Assembly: GCF_000426865.1 (NCBI RefSeq)
Contig: NZ_AUGE01000002.1
Span: 372,001 to 436,000, forward strand
Length of the DNA stretch: 64,000 bases
Reading direction: 5' to 3'
DNA from: Citrifermentans bremense R1
GTDB lineage: Bacteria > Desulfobacterota > Desulfuromonadia > Geobacterales > Geobacteraceae
Shown piece by piece: positions 32,953-44,064 of this stretch. Each line of letters opens with the position of its first letter. Within the stretch, counting starts at the first letter, position 1. The translations under genes were made by a program, and so were the position numbers. Under the pieces are notes generated by a model. The model did not search any database, was not told where the DNA came from, and saw only the letters and a program-made list of their open reading frames with translations.

Positions 32953-34218
32953 ATGCGAAGAGCATTGATTATACTGGCATTGATGGCGCTCACTGGAACA
33001 GGCGCGGCTAACGCCGAGACCCTAACTCTGCAGGAGTGCCTCACCAAGGCCGCTGCAAGCAGCAGGGGGCTCAGGGCCAGCACCCATGACGTGGCGATCG
33101 CGCAGGAACAGATTTCCATTGCCCGCAGCGCAAGGCTGCCGCGGGTGGACCTGCAGGCCGGGTACACCGCGCAACTGGACCCACAGGCTGTGAAGTTCGG
33201 CAACATCGTCCAGGAAACACAGGATGCCCGCTACCCCTTCCTGAACCTCACCATTTACAACACCCTGTACGATTTCGGGCGCACCGGCGCCCGCGAGGCG
33301 AGAGCCAGGCTGCGGCGCGACGCGGCGCAGTTTTCCCATCTTGGGCAGGAGCAGGACCTGTTCCTGGAGGTGGTGCGCGCCTACTTCGGCATTCTCGCCG
33401 CGGAGAAGCTGGTCGGCGCTGCCAACGACGAGGTGGTCCAGATGACCGCCCACCAGAAGACGGCCCAGGCGCTGTTCGAAGAGGGCGTGGTGACACGCAA
33501 CGACCTCTTGCAGGCCGAGGTCAGGGTGGCTTCCAGCAGGCAGAACCTTTATGGCGCCCTGAACCTGATAGAAAACGGCTGGCTCTACCTGAACTATCTC
33601 ACCGGCGCCCCAGCCAGTCACCGCGCCGACCTCCAGGAACAGATCGAGACTCCCCCCCTTCCCGACCAGCAGTCTGTCCCCGACCTTTCCAAGCGCGCAG
33701 AGATCTCCGCACTCAGGGCTGTGGTCAACGCGGACGAGCACGCCGTCAAAGAGGCGAAGAGCGATTATTATCCGGAGATCTTCGCCAGGTTCGGCCTGGA
33801 CTACCTGGACAACAGCAAGGTCCGCGAGCAAACCATCTACGCTGCGACGCTTGGGCTCAAGGTGAATCTCTTTGACGGAGCCGCCAAGGAAGCGAGGATC
33901 CGCCAGGCGGTCGAATCGCGGTCGAGAGACGAAGAGCGGATGAGGGACCTGGAAGAGCGCGTCAGGCTCGAACTGTCGACGGCACAAAACGACATGAAGG
34001 TCGCGCTCACGCGGCTCAAGGTTGCCGAGAAGGCAATAGAGCAAGGAAGGGAAAACCTTCGCATTACCCGCGACAGGTACCAGGAAAAGGTCGGCACCGC
34101 CACCGAGGTTATCGACGCCCAAACCCTCCTTACCCAGACCAGGACCGACTACTTTCGCAGCGTCTTCGATCTCCAGGTAGCCGCAGCCCGGGTGAAGCGG
34201 GCGACGGGAGAGCTGTAA
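32953..34218 (+). CDS. TolC-family outer-membrane efflux protein
   Basis: A 421-residue outer-membrane channel subunit with a signal peptide (about 1-22, ending GAANA). Two OEP repeats are predicted as long helices (LDLREARARLRRDA-like and LEERVRLELSTAQNDMKVAL regions), with PRVDLQAGYTA and YPEIFARFGLDYL marking the barrel strands. It forms the exit duct of the tripartite pump with the next two genes. Confidence 0.92.
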   Translation: MRRALIILALMALTGTGAANAETLTLQECLTKAAASSRGLRASTHDVAIAQEQISIARSARLPRVDLQAGYTAQLDPQAVKFGNIVQETQDARYPFLNLTIYNTLYDFGRTGAREARARLRRDAAQFSHLGQEQDLFLEVVRAYFGILAAEKLVGAANDEVVQMTAHQKTAQALFEEGVVTRNDLLQAEVRVASSRQNLYGALNLIENGWLYLNYLTGAPASHRADLQEQIETPPLPDQQSVPDLSKRAEISALRAVVNADEHAVKEAKSDYYPEIFARFGLDYLDNSKVREQTIYAATLGLKVNLFDGAAKEARIRQAVESRSRDEERMRDLEERVRLELSTAQNDMKVALTRLKVAEKAIEQGRENLRITRDRYQEKVGTATEVIDAQTLLTQTRTDYFRSVFDLQVAAARVKRATGEL

Positions 34219-34271
34219 TACACAAGGCGGCACTTTTTCTACGCCAAGCAAACTTCTTGAGGTTCATATAA

Positions 34272-35372
34272 ATGGCTGAACATACGACCGAGACTACTGA
34301 GAATAACGGGACCAATCCTGCGCCGGACGGCGAACGGAGGGGGCTCAACAAGAGGCAGCGCGGCGGCATCCTGCTCCTCGTGATCATCGTTATCGGGGCG
34401 CTTTTCGGCGTGCACCGCTGGGTCCGCAGCAAGACCCACATCGAGACGGACAACGCCTTCATCGAGTCGCATGTCCACTCCATCGCGAGCCGGGTTCCCG
34501 GACTGGTGCACCGGGTTGCGGTGGTGGACAACCAGTTCGTGCGCAAGGGAGAGCTGCTGGTGGAACTCGACCCCTCGGACTACCGGGCGCGCGAGAACAG
34601 CGCCGCGGCTTCCGTGGAAATGGCCAAGAACGAGACCTCAGGCGACTACGCGCAAGTCGAGAGCGCCCGGGCCAACATCGGCTTGGCGTCCGCTCGCCTG
34701 GAGCAGGCGAACTTGGACCTGAGACGGGCCGAGGCGCTTTATGCCAAGGAAGTTATCCCCCGCGAGCAGTTGGAGCGTCAGCGCACCGCGCACCGTGTCG
34801 CGCAGATGCAGCTCAAGGAGGCGCAGGAAGCGGAAACAAAGGCGAAGGCTATGATCGGCATTTCCGGCACCGGCTCCAAGGACGCCAGGGTTGCCGAGAA
34901 ACAGGCGGAGTTGGAGACCGCGCGCCTGAACCTCTCCTATACCCGCATCGTCGCCCCCGGCGACGGCTTCGTGACCAGGAAGGGTGTCGAGCCGGGAAAC
35001 TACGTGCAGCCGGGCCAGGCGCTGATGGCCGTGGTGCCGCTGGAGGGGGCCTGGATCACCGCGAACTACAAGGAAAGCCAACTGGCCAAGGTGCGGCCGG
35101 GGCAGAGCGTCGAGTTCACTGTAGATACCTACCCCGGGCGGACCTTCACCGGAAAGGTGGAAAGCATCATGGCCGGAACCGGCGCCGCCTTCTCGCTGCT
35201 GCCGCCTGAAAACGCCACGGGAAACTACGTCAAGGTGACCCAGAGGATCCCGGTCAGGATCGCCATTGACCGCAGAAGCGACCCCGAGCACCTGTTGCGG
35301 GTCGGGATGAGCGTGGTCCCCACCATCCTCACCGGACAGACCTTCGGCGACGTGGTCGATTTCGGCCGCTAA
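34272..35372 (+). CDS. HlyD/EmrA-family membrane fusion protein
   Basis: Periplasmic adaptor of 366 residues. One N-terminal TM segment sits near 36-55 (ILLLVIIVIGALFGVH), followed by TDNAFIESHVHSIASRVPG, a lipoyl half-motif and alpha-helical hairpin. The second lipoyl half is IVAPGDGFVTRKGVEPGNYV near 230. It links the MFS pump to the TolC-like duct. A 53-base gap separates it from the outer-membrane gene. Confidence 0.93.
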   Translation: MAEHTTETTENNGTNPAPDGERRGLNKRQRGGILLLVIIVIGALFGVHRWVRSKTHIETDNAFIESHVHSIASRVPGLVHRVAVVDNQFVRKGELLVELDPSDYRARENSAAASVEMAKNETSGDYAQVESARANIGLASARLEQANLDLRRAEALYAKEVIPREQLERQRTAHRVAQMQLKEAQEAETKAKAMIGISGTGSKDARVAEKQAELETARLNLSYTRIVAPGDGFVTRKGVEPGNYVQPGQALMAVVPLEGAWITANYKESQLAKVRPGQSVEFTVDTYPGRTFTGKVESIMAGTGAAFSLLPPENATGNYVKVTQRIPVRIAIDRRSDPEHLLRVGMSVVPTILTGQTFGDVVDFGR

Positions 35373-35393
35373 AGCACCTTCACCCGCCCCCTG

Positions 35394-35414
35394 CCCCTCC
35401 CGTCAAGGGAGGGG
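35394..35414. repeat. Short hairpin CCCCTCCC/GGGAGGGG
   Basis: Perfect eight-base arms with a five-base loop between the adaptor and pump genes, no T-run. The preceding text (cccgccccctgcccctccc) resembles the repeat at 37502-37534, suggesting a dispersed palindromic element. Confidence 0.5.
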
Positions 35415-35492
35415 AGACCACAAAGCACCGGCTACACCGGTGATACATTTTCCCCCTGATGCTGCGAGTTGAAGGACACCCCTGGCGGCCCC

Positions 35493-37043
35493 ATGAAAAG
35501 CGCTGAAGAAAAGAATGTAAACAAGTGGCTCATCACCATTACGGTGATGCTGCCGGCCATCATGGAGATTGTCGACACCTCGGTCGCGAACGTGGCGCTC
35601 CCGCACATGCAGGGGAGCCTCAACGCCGGAACCGATGAAATCACCTGGGTCCTCACCTCCTACCTGGTCAGTAACGCAGTCGTCCTCCCCATGACCGGGT
35701 GGCTCGCCCGCATGTTCGGGCGCAAAAGGTTCCTCATCACCTGCATCACCCTCTTCACGGTCGCCTCGCTTCTTTGCGGCGCCGCCCCCTCTCTGGGCAT
35801 GCTCATCTTCTTCCGCGTCTTGCAGGGGGCCGCCGGCGGCGCGCTCATTCCCATGAGCCAGGCGATCATGATGGAAACCTTCCCCCCCTATCAACAGGGA
35901 ATGGCGATGGCCATCTTCGGCGTAGGCGCCATGTTCGGCCCCATCATCGGACCGGCCTTGGGCGGCTGGATCACCGACAACATGAGCTGGCGCTGGATCT
36001 TCTACATCAACATCCCCATCGGGGTCATCGCGGTCATCATGGCCTCCTTCTTCATCTACGACCCGAGCTACCTGAAACGTACCAAGGTCGCCATCGACTA
36101 CTGGGGGCTCGCCCTTCTCACCGTGGGGCTGGGAGCCCTGCAGATAGTGCTCGACAAAGGTCAGCAGGACGACTGGTTCAACTCCCCTTTCATCGTCGGC
36201 TGCGCAGTGGTCACAGCAATCGCGCTTTCCGCCCTTGTTTACGTCGAGTTGACCCACCCGCATCCCATCGTGAACCTGAGGCTCTTCAAGAACGTCTCCT
36301 TCTCGTCGGGAAACCTGATCATGTTCGCCGTGGGATTCTGCCTTTACAGCTCGATCATGCTGATCCCGCTGTTCCTGCAGACCCTCATGGGTTACAACGC
36401 CACCATGGCCGGCATGGTACTCGCTCCGGGCGGCATCGCCACCCTCATCTGCATGCCCTTCGTGGGAGCGGCGATCCAGCGCTACGACGGCAGGAAGGTT
36501 GTTTTCATGGGGCTTATCATAGGGGCTACTTCCATGTTCATCATGCAGCGTTTCACCCTGCAGGCGGCCTACATGGACTTCGTCTGGCCTCGGGTGGTGC
36601 TGGGCGTGGGCCTTGCCATGATCTTCGTGCCCCTGACCACGGTCACCCTGGCAACCATTTCCAAAGAAGAGATGGGGAACGCGACCGGCATCTTCAACCT
36701 GCTCAGAAACATCGGCGGGAGCGTCGGCATAGCGATCGCGGCCACCATGCTGGCGCGTTACTCGCAGTTTTATCAGACCAGCCTGGTCGCACACGTAAAC
36801 CCATACAACCCGCTGTTCCAATCCCAATTTGGGACGCTGAAGGGGGCCCTCTTGGGGCGCGGCCTCGATCCCGTCGCTGCCGAGAAAGGCGCCATGAAAG
36901 TACTTTACGGGACCGTGAGCCGGCAGGCCTACATGCTCTCCTACAACCGGATCTTCTTCATCGTTGGTTTGGCCTTCCTCATCATTATTCCGCTTTTGTT
37001 TCTGCTGAAAAAGCCCGCCAAGCACCTGCCGCCACCGGCGTAA
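35493..37043 (+). CDS. EmrB-like MFS drug efflux pump (DHA2 family)
   Basis: A 516-residue inner-membrane antiporter with 14 predicted membrane helices. DHA2 motifs are present: MEIVDTSVANVALPHM near 22, WVLTSYLVSNAVVLPMTGWLARMFGRKR, and VLQGAAGGALIPMSQAI with FGPIIGPALGGWI. ATG 35493 is preferred over an in-frame TTG 24 bases upstream that lacks a ribosome site. The gap of 120 bases from the adaptor gene is long for this operon and contains a hairpin. Confidence 0.92.
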   Translation: MKSAEEKNVNKWLITITVMLPAIMEIVDTSVANVALPHMQGSLNAGTDEITWVLTSYLVSNAVVLPMTGWLARMFGRKRFLITCITLFTVASLLCGAAPSLGMLIFFRVLQGAAGGALIPMSQAIMMETFPPYQQGMAMAIFGVGAMFGPIIGPALGGWITDNMSWRWIFYINIPIGVIAVIMASFFIYDPSYLKRTKVAIDYWGLALLTVGLGALQIVLDKGQQDDWFNSPFIVGCAVVTAIALSALVYVELTHPHPIVNLRLFKNVSFSSGNLIMFAVGFCLYSSIMLIPLFLQTLMGYNATMAGMVLAPGGIATLICMPFVGAAIQRYDGRKVVFMGLIIGATSMFIMQRFTLQAAYMDFVWPRVVLGVGLAMIFVPLTTVTLATISKEEMGNATGIFNLLRNIGGSVGIAIAATMLARYSQFYQTSLVAHVNPYNPLFQSQFGTLKGALLGRGLDPVAAEKGAMKVLYGTVSRQAYMLSYNRIFFIVGLAFLIIIPLLFLLKKPAKHLPPPA

Positions 37044-37143
37044 GGCAATTGACAATGGACAATTGACAACGTTTCCTCAGTCCACCGAGCCCATTTCGTC
37101 GATAGGGTCCATGCGGTCCATCGCAGCAGACAAGGCTTAAATG

Positions 37144-37175
37144 AAAAGGCGGGGTGATCTCTCACCCCGCCTTTT
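37144..37175. terminator. Bidirectional intrinsic terminator
   Basis: aaaaggcggggtga - tctc - tcaccccgcctttt, 14-base arms, between the convergent pump gene and the 89-aa gene. Confidence 0.9.
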
Positions 37176-37195
37176 CTGTTCCCATGTAGCAGCAG

Positions 37196-37465
37196 CTACT
37201 TCTTCTTTTCCGCCTCTTCGGCGGCGCGCTTCTCGTGGGCCTCGCGGGCCTGATCCATCGCCGCCCAATGGGCGTCCCAGTCCTTCTTCCTGATGAGGTG
37301 GAGCAGAACGCTGCCGATGACAATGCAGACGCCGAAGAAAAACTGCATCACCCTGAAGCCGTCGGCGACTCCGTAGACCATGCAGCCTACGCCGACCAGG
37401 CCGAGCAAAAAGGGGGCGCTGAAGATGAGATCTACTACGGATTGTTTCTCTTTAGTTTCTGCCAT
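37196..37465 (-). CDS. Small membrane protein (89 aa)
   Basis: Two closely spaced hydrophobic helices (FLLGLVGVGCMVYGVADG and MQFFFGVCIVIGSVLLHLI) followed by a highly charged helical tail rich in Ala, Glu and Lys. No catalytic motif and no family recognised. It is preceded by AAAAGGGG. It lies 75 bases downstream of the parvulin gene, with a GC-rich palindrome between. Confidence 0.7.
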   Translation of the reverse strand: MAETKEKQSVVDLIFSAPFLLGLVGVGCMVYGVADGFRVMQFFFGVCIVIGSVLLHLIRKKDWDAHWAAMDQAREAHEKRAAEEAEKKK

Positions 37466-37501
37466 CGGTTCCCCTTTTTTCTTGGCGCCTGAAAGCTACC
37501 C

Positions 37502-37534
37502 TCACCCCTGCCCCTCTCCCAGAGGCGAGGGGCA
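37502..37534. repeat. Palindromic element TGCCCCTC...GAGGGGCA
   Basis: Eight-base perfect arms (37509-37516 and 37527-37534) in a 'ctcacccctgcccctctccc' context, between two minus-strand genes. Probably a dispersed repeat; could also act as an RNA hairpin. Confidence 0.5.
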
Positions 37535-37540
37535 AAACAG

Positions 37541-37822
37541 TTAGGCGGTGCGGCTCATGATCTCGATCAGGTGGTAGCCGAACTGGGTCTTGACCGGCCC
37601 GAGGACCTTGCCGACTTCGCCGCTGAAAACCACGTCGTCGAATTCCCTCACCATCTGCCCCGGGCGGAACTCGCCCAGACGCCCCCCCTGGTTCCCCGAG
37701 GGGCAGAGGGAATTCTCGCGGGCGCAGTCGCCGAAATCGGCTCCCTCTTCTATCTTGGTCTTGAGCGCTACGCACTCCTGTTCGGTAGCCACTAAAATGT
37801 GACGCGCACTAGCTTTTGCCAT
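37541..37822 (-). CDS. Parvulin-type peptidyl-prolyl isomerase (PpiC-like)
   Basis: A 93-residue single-domain cytoplasmic parvulin: SARHILVATEQE near the N-terminus, GNQGGRLGEFRPGQMVREFDDVVF, and GPVKTQFGYHLIEI at the C-terminus contain the active-site histidines and hydrophobic pocket of PpiC. No signal peptide, so it acts in the cytoplasm. It follows pdxJ after about 40 bases. Confidence 0.92.
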   Translation of the reverse strand: MAKASARHILVATEQECVALKTKIEEGADFGDCARENSLCPSGNQGGRLGEFRPGQMVREFDDVVFSGEVGKVLGPVKTQFGYHLIEIMSRTA

Positions 37823-37862
37823 CTGTTTCTCCTTTGTTCGTTGCTTTCATCCCGCCTGAAGC

Positions 37863-38582
37863 TCAGGCGTATCTCACCAGCTCGGACATGTCGCGCACGG
37901 CGCGGTCCAGTCCCACCAGGATGGCGCGGGACATGATGGAATGTCCGATGTTAAATTCCTCGATGCCGCCGATGGCCGCCACCTTCTTCACGTTGCTGTA
38001 GTTGAGCCCGTGCCCGGCGTTGACGCCGAGATCGAGCTTGCGGGCGAGCTTCACCGCGTTCTCTATCTTGATCAGTTCCAGTTCCTCTTCCTTCCAGGTC
38101 TTCGCCTCGGCGAAGGAACCGGTGTGGATCTCGATATAGTCGGCGCCGATCTTGTTGGCCACCTTGATCTGGTCGGGGTCCGGATCGATGAAGAGGCTGA
38201 CGATGATCCCCCCCGCCTGCAGTTTCTCGATGGCGACCTTGAGCGCCTCCTGGTGGATGCGCACGTCGAGCCCCCCCTCGGTGGTCAGCTCGGCCCGCTT
38301 CTCCGGGACCAGGGTGCACGCCTCGGGTTTGACCGCGAGCGCTATGGCTACCATCTCGTCGGTAGCGGCCATCTCCAGGTTCAGCCTGGTCTGCACGGTC
38401 TGGCGCAGGATCTTCAGGTCGCGGTCCTGGATGTGCCTGCGGTCCTCGCGCAGGTGGATGGTGATGCCGTCGGCACCGGCAAATTCGGCGATGGCGGCCG
38501 CGGCGACCGGATCCGGTTCCGTCCCTCCCCTCGCCTGCCGAAGCGTCGCCACATGATCTATGTTCACTCCCAGTCTAGCCAC
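37863..38582 (-). CDS. pdxJ: Pyridoxine 5'-phosphate synthase PdxJ
   Basis: Final ring-closing step of DXP-dependent vitamin B6 synthesis, joining 1-deoxyxylulose 5-phosphate and 3-amino-2-oxopropyl phosphate. The 239 residues include [15 protein letters not shown] near 5-19, [14 protein letters not shown], and [13 protein letters not shown] near the end. GTG 38582 ([11 protein letters not shown]) with GGAGG eight bases upstream is preferred to another GTG three codons earlier. It overlaps the end of glmM by eight bases. Confidence 0.95.
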   Translation of the reverse strand: MARLGVNIDHVATLRQARGGTEPDPVAAAAIAEFAGADGITIHLREDRRHIQDRDLKILRQTVQTRLNLEMAATDEMVAIALAVKPEACTLVPEKRAELTTEGGLDVRIHQEALKVAIEKLQAGGIIVSLFIDPDPDQIKVANKIGADYIEIHTGSFAEAKTWKEEELELIKIENAVKLARKLDLGVNAGHGLNYSNVKKVAAIGGIEEFNIGHSIMSRAILVGLDRAVRDMSELVRYA

Positions 38583-39939
38583 GCGCCTCACCTCCCAGCT
38601 TCTGTGCCACGATGGAAGCTATGTCGTTTGCCCAGCAGCGGATATCCCCCTCGTCGCTTCCTTCCAGCATGATGCGCAAAAGCGGCTCGGTGCCTGAATA
38701 GCGGATGAGGACCCGTCCCTCGCCCTTCAGCTTCTCCTCGACGTCGTTGATCATCTTCGCTATCTCGGGGACCTTCATGATGTCGGATTTCTCCCCCAGG
38801 CGAACGTTGACGAGCACCTGCGGCAGCGGATCCATGACCAGGGCGAGCTCGGAGAGGCGCTTTTGGTGACGCTGCATGATGGCGAGCACCTGCAGCGCCG
38901 AAAGAACGCCGTCGCCGGTGGTGTTGTGGTCGAGGAAGATCATGTGGCCAGACTGCTCGCCCCCGAGGTTGTAGCCCCCCTTAAGCATCTCCTCCACCAC
39001 GTAGCGGTCGCCGACCGCGGTCTTGATGACCTGGCCTCCGGCGCGCTTCATGGCGATGTCGAGCCCCATGTTGCTCATCACGGTCGCCACCAGCGTGTTC
39101 TGCTTCAGGGTCCCCTGCCGCAGCATCTCGGTTGCACAGATCGCCATGATGCGGTCGCCGTCTACCACGTTGCCGTACTCGTCCACGAAGATGACCCGGT
39201 CGGCGTCGCCGTCGAGCGCTATACCCAAATCGGCGCCGTTTTCCTTCACCGCCTGGCTCATCACCTCGGGGTGCAGCGATCCGCAGTCGGCGTTGATGTT
39301 GGTGCCGTTGGGTTTGACGCCGATGGAGATGACCTCCGCGCCCAGTTCCTCAAAGACAGCGGGAGCGACCTTGTACGCGGCGCCGTTGGCGCAGTCGAGG
39401 ACGATCTTAAGCCCGGAGAGGTCGAGATCCTTGGGGAAGGTGCTCTTCAGGAAGACGACAAAGCGCCCCTGGGCGTCGTCGATGCGGTACGCCTTCCCCA
39501 CCTCCTTGGCGGTCGGACGCAAGGAATCGATCCGCTTGGAGAAGATCAGCTCCTCCATCATCAGCTCGGTCTCGTCGGGAAGCTTGAAGCCGTCGCGCGA
39601 GAAGAACTTGATCCCGTTGTCCTCGAAGGGGTTGTGGGAAGCGGAGATGACGACGCCTGCGTCGGCGCGCATGGAGGAGGTGATGTTGGCGATGCCGGGG
39701 GTAGGAAGCGGCCCTACCAGGAGCACGTCCACGCCCATCGAGCAGATGCCGGCCATGAGCGCGCTTTCCAGCATGTAGCCGGAGAGGCGCGTGTCCTTGC
39801 CGATCACGATACGGTGGCGTTTCTTGCCGTTTTTGAAGATGTAGGCGGCCGCGCGGCCGATCTGCATCGCCATTTCTGCAGTCATCGGATAGACGTTGGC
39901 CACACCGCGCACCCCGTCCGTTCCGAAAAGCTTCTTCAT
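38575..39939 (-). CDS. glmM: Phosphoglucosamine mutase GlmM
   Basis: Converts glucosamine-6-phosphate to glucosamine-1-phosphate for UDP-GlcNAc synthesis. The 454 residues include [12 protein letters not shown] at the N-terminus, the active-site serine in [14 protein letters not shown] near 100, the metal loop ALDGDADR near 240, GGEQSGH near 325 and the phosphate-binding [10 protein letters not shown] near 420. It lies downstream of cdaA-cdaR, the arrangement conserved in c-di-AMP producers where CdaA and GlmM interact. Confidence 0.97.
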   Translation of the reverse strand: MKKLFGTDGVRGVANVYPMTAEMAMQIGRAAAYIFKNGKKRHRIVIGKDTRLSGYMLESALMAGICSMGVDVLLVGPLPTPGIANITSSMRADAGVVISASHNPFEDNGIKFFSRDGFKLPDETELMMEELIFSKRIDSLRPTAKEVGKAYRIDDAQGRFVVFLKSTFPKDLDLSGLKIVLDCANGAAYKVAPAVFEELGAEVISIGVKPNGTNINADCGSLHPEVMSQAVKENGADLGIALDGDADRVIFVDEYGNVVDGDRIMAICATEMLRQGTLKQNTLVATVMSNMGLDIAMKRAGGQVIKTAVGDRYVVEEMLKGGYNLGGEQSGHMIFLDHNTTGDGVLSALQVLAIMQRHQKRLSELALVMDPLPQVLVNVRLGEKSDIMKVPEIAKMINDVEEKLKGEGRVLIRYSGTEPLLRIMLEGSDEGDIRCWANDIASIVAQKLGGEARG

Positions 39940-40025
39940 AGAATCACCTCATATGATGAATTTGGATATTTCACTGCTGATCGGGCAGCGTCTTAGGCCG
40001 CCCATGGGTGCTGCACTCACCCAAG

Positions 40026-40409
40026 CTACTTTCTCTGCGCCAGCACCACCGTAACCGTCTCTGGGAAGATCCGGACCACCTTAAGCTCCGGGTCGAGCCC
40101 GAAAGAGCCCTGCGTCGGGGCGATGACCATCTCACCCAGCCCTGCCGTGGAGAGATCGACTTCGCAACGGACCGGGCGCAGGGGGAGGAGTAAAAGCAGG
40201 ATCTGCGGCCCCGACACGATCACCTGGAGGTTCTCCGGAGGGGGCGAGTCGACCCACACCCCGGACGGCAACCGCTCCAGCGAGACGGGGACGTTCAACT
40301 TCATCTCCGCCGGGCGCTCCAGGATGACGCAGGACCAGATCAGCACCGCCAGGAGCACCGAGAGCGCCTTCACCCCCTTGGACCATTCATGCGACTTGGC
40401 TTGGGTCAT
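40026..40409 (-). CDS. YbbR-domain protein (CdaR-like)
   Basis: A 127-residue protein with one N-terminal membrane anchor (ALSVLLAVLIWSCVI) and a single YbbR-like domain (LNVPVSLERLPSGVWVDSPPPENLQVIVSGP). CdaR proteins of Firmicutes have several YbbR repeats and modulate CdaA; this one is minimal. Its ATG overlaps the cdaA stop (ATGA), so the two are coupled. Confidence 0.85.
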   Translation of the reverse strand: MTQAKSHEWSKGVKALSVLLAVLIWSCVILERPAEMKLNVPVSLERLPSGVWVDSPPPENLQVIVSGPQILLLLLPLRPVRCEVDLSTAGLGEMVIAPTQGSFGLDPELKVVRIFPETVTVVLAQRK

Positions 40410-41164
40410 TTAAGCCACCTCGGTTCCACCAGTCTCCTCAGCGTTTTGCCGAGCGACGGCATGTCGACGACGTCGGTCTTCTTGCCGCCGACCACTATCG
40501 AAGCGGTTCCCGTTTCCTCGGATACTACGACCACCACCGCGTCCACCAGTTCGCTCAGCCCCATCGCCGCCCGGTGCCTGGTCCCGAGGCTCTTGCTGAC
40601 CTCAAGGTTCTGGGTGAGCGGCAGGAAGCACCCCGCCTTGGTCAACTTGCCGTGCTGGATGATGACCGCGCCGTCGTGTATCGGCGAGTAGGGGAGGAAT
40701 ATCGACGAGATCAGCTCGCTGGTCACCTTGGCGTCGATGTCGGTCCCGACGGCCAGGTAGCTGTCCACCTGGATGGCGCGCTCGATGACGATGAGGGCGC
40801 CGATCCGCTTCTGGGCCAGCCCGGCGACGGCGAAAACAAGCTCGTCGATGACGTCGGACATCTCCACGTCCTTTTCGGTACGGCTCCTGGTCAGCGTGGC
40901 GAAGGCCTTGCGAATGTCGGTCTGGAAGACGACAGCGAGCATGACGACGGAGGAGGCGAGGAAGAGGTCGATGAGGAGCCGGACTGTGTGCAGGGAGAAA
41001 AAACGCGCCAGAAGGTGGCCGGCCACGAGCGCCGACAGCACGGCGAGGATCCGCAGCGCCAGGACCCTCTTCAAGAGCCGCGAGAGCCGGGTGACGATCA
41101 GTATCGTAAGCGACAGGTCCAGCAGGTCCCGCAGCACGGCTATGTTTTGCAGCAATAGATTCAT
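40406..41164 (-). CDS. cdaA: Membrane diadenylate cyclase CdaA
   Basis: Makes cyclic di-AMP from two ATP. The 252 residues show about three N-terminal membrane helices (residues 1-75) and a DAC domain with the DGA motif in SPIHDGAVII near 165-174 and the RHR motif in GTRHRAAMG near 196. ATG 41164 is preferred over TTG/GTG codons just upstream. Located between folP and the YbbR gene. c-di-AMP in deltaproteobacteria-like bacteria is less studied than in Gram-positives; cyclic GMP-AMP in Geobacter is made by a different enzyme type. Confidence 0.94.
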   Translation of the reverse strand: MNLLLQNIAVLRDLLDLSLTILIVTRLSRLLKRVLALRILAVLSALVAGHLLARFFSLHTVRLLIDLFLASSVVMLAVVFQTDIRKAFATLTRSRTEKDVEMSDVIDELVFAVAGLAQKRIGALIVIERAIQVDSYLAVGTDIDAKVTSELISSIFLPYSPIHDGAVIIQHGKLTKAGCFLPLTQNLEVSKSLGTRHRAAMGLSELVDAVVVVVSEETGTASIVVGGKKTDVVDMPSLGKTLRRLVEPRWLK

Positions 41165-41211
41165 CCGCACCAATCGGGAAGCGGCAACCGCTTCCGGGTT
41201 TAGGCCGGGGG

Positions 41212-42047
41212 CTACATGAGCGCCCGCGCCATGACGGCGACGTCCTTCATGGCAGCCACGTCATGCACCCTGATGATGGAGGCGCCGTGCGCGACGGACA
41301 TAGCCACCGCGGCAGCAGTGCCGAAAACTCTCTCTCCCCCTCCCCTGCCGGTCACCGCCCCCACGAAGGACTTCCGGGACGGCCCGACCAGAATGGGAAA
41401 CCCCAGTTCCCGGAACTCGGCGAGCCTCTTGATCAGCTCCAGGTTCCCCTGGACGCTCTTGCCAAAGCCAAGCCCCGGGTCGACCACGATGCGCCCGTCG
41501 GCGATGCCTGCCTTACGCGCGAGGGCCACGCTCTGCTCCAGGTACCTTTTCACCTCCGCCATGAGATCGTCGTAGCCGGTCTCCGCCTGCATGGTGTCGG
41601 GCATGCCGCGCGTATGCATCACCACCACGCCGGCGTCGGCCTCGGCGGTGACGCGTGCCATGTCCGGGTCGAACATGAGGCCGGTGACGTCGTTGACGAT
41701 CTCGGCCCCGGCGGCGCACGCCGCGCGGGCGACCTCTGCCTTGTAGGTGTCGATGGAGATGGGGACCTGTATGCGGCGGGAGAGCGCCTCGATAACCGGG
41801 ACCACCCGGTCCAGTTCCTGCGCCGTTCCCACAGCCGGGGCGTTGGGGCGGGTGCTCTCGCCCCCGATATCGATGATGTCGGCTCCCTCGCGCTCCATCT
41901 CCTGCGCGCGCTCTATGGCGGCGTCAAGAGAGAAGAAGCGACCCCCGTCCGAAAAGGAATCGGGGGTCACGTTCAATATGCCCATGATCAGCGGGCGCTC
42001 AAGCGAAAGGGCGCGGCGGGAAAGCTGCCACGTTTCGGTTACTGCCA

Positions 42048-42048
<1 letters not shown>
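41212..42048 (-). CDS. folP: Dihydropteroate synthase FolP
   Basis: Condenses p-aminobenzoate with 6-hydroxymethyl-dihydropterin pyrophosphate in folate synthesis. The 278 residues include MGILNVTPDSFSDGGRF near 22-38, DIGGESTRPNA near 60, the NDVTG loop, VDPGLGFGKS and the phosphate-binding GPSRKSFVG. The ATG overlaps the ftsH stop (TGATG), indicating coupling. Confidence 0.96.
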
Positions 42049-43886
<1,838 letters not shown>

Positions 43887-44064
43887 GATTCCTCCCCGTT
43901 TGTTTCGTATGCTGCAAGCCCGCGACCTGCCGATGAAGTTCCGGCCGCGCTCGCGGGATGCCAAGTTTGTCTAAGAGTCGGTTTTACGGCCACTTATGAG
44001 AGAGAAAAAAATGCGTTCAAATGAACAAAAGGATTACCATAAAGGGTGCTGGTTGACAAGAGCT

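Noticed and set aside
35403-37055. 550-codon open frame antisense to the EmrB-like pump
   Set aside because: Shadow of a well-supported membrane protein in GC-rich DNA; composition is His/Asp/Gly-rich and no motif is present.
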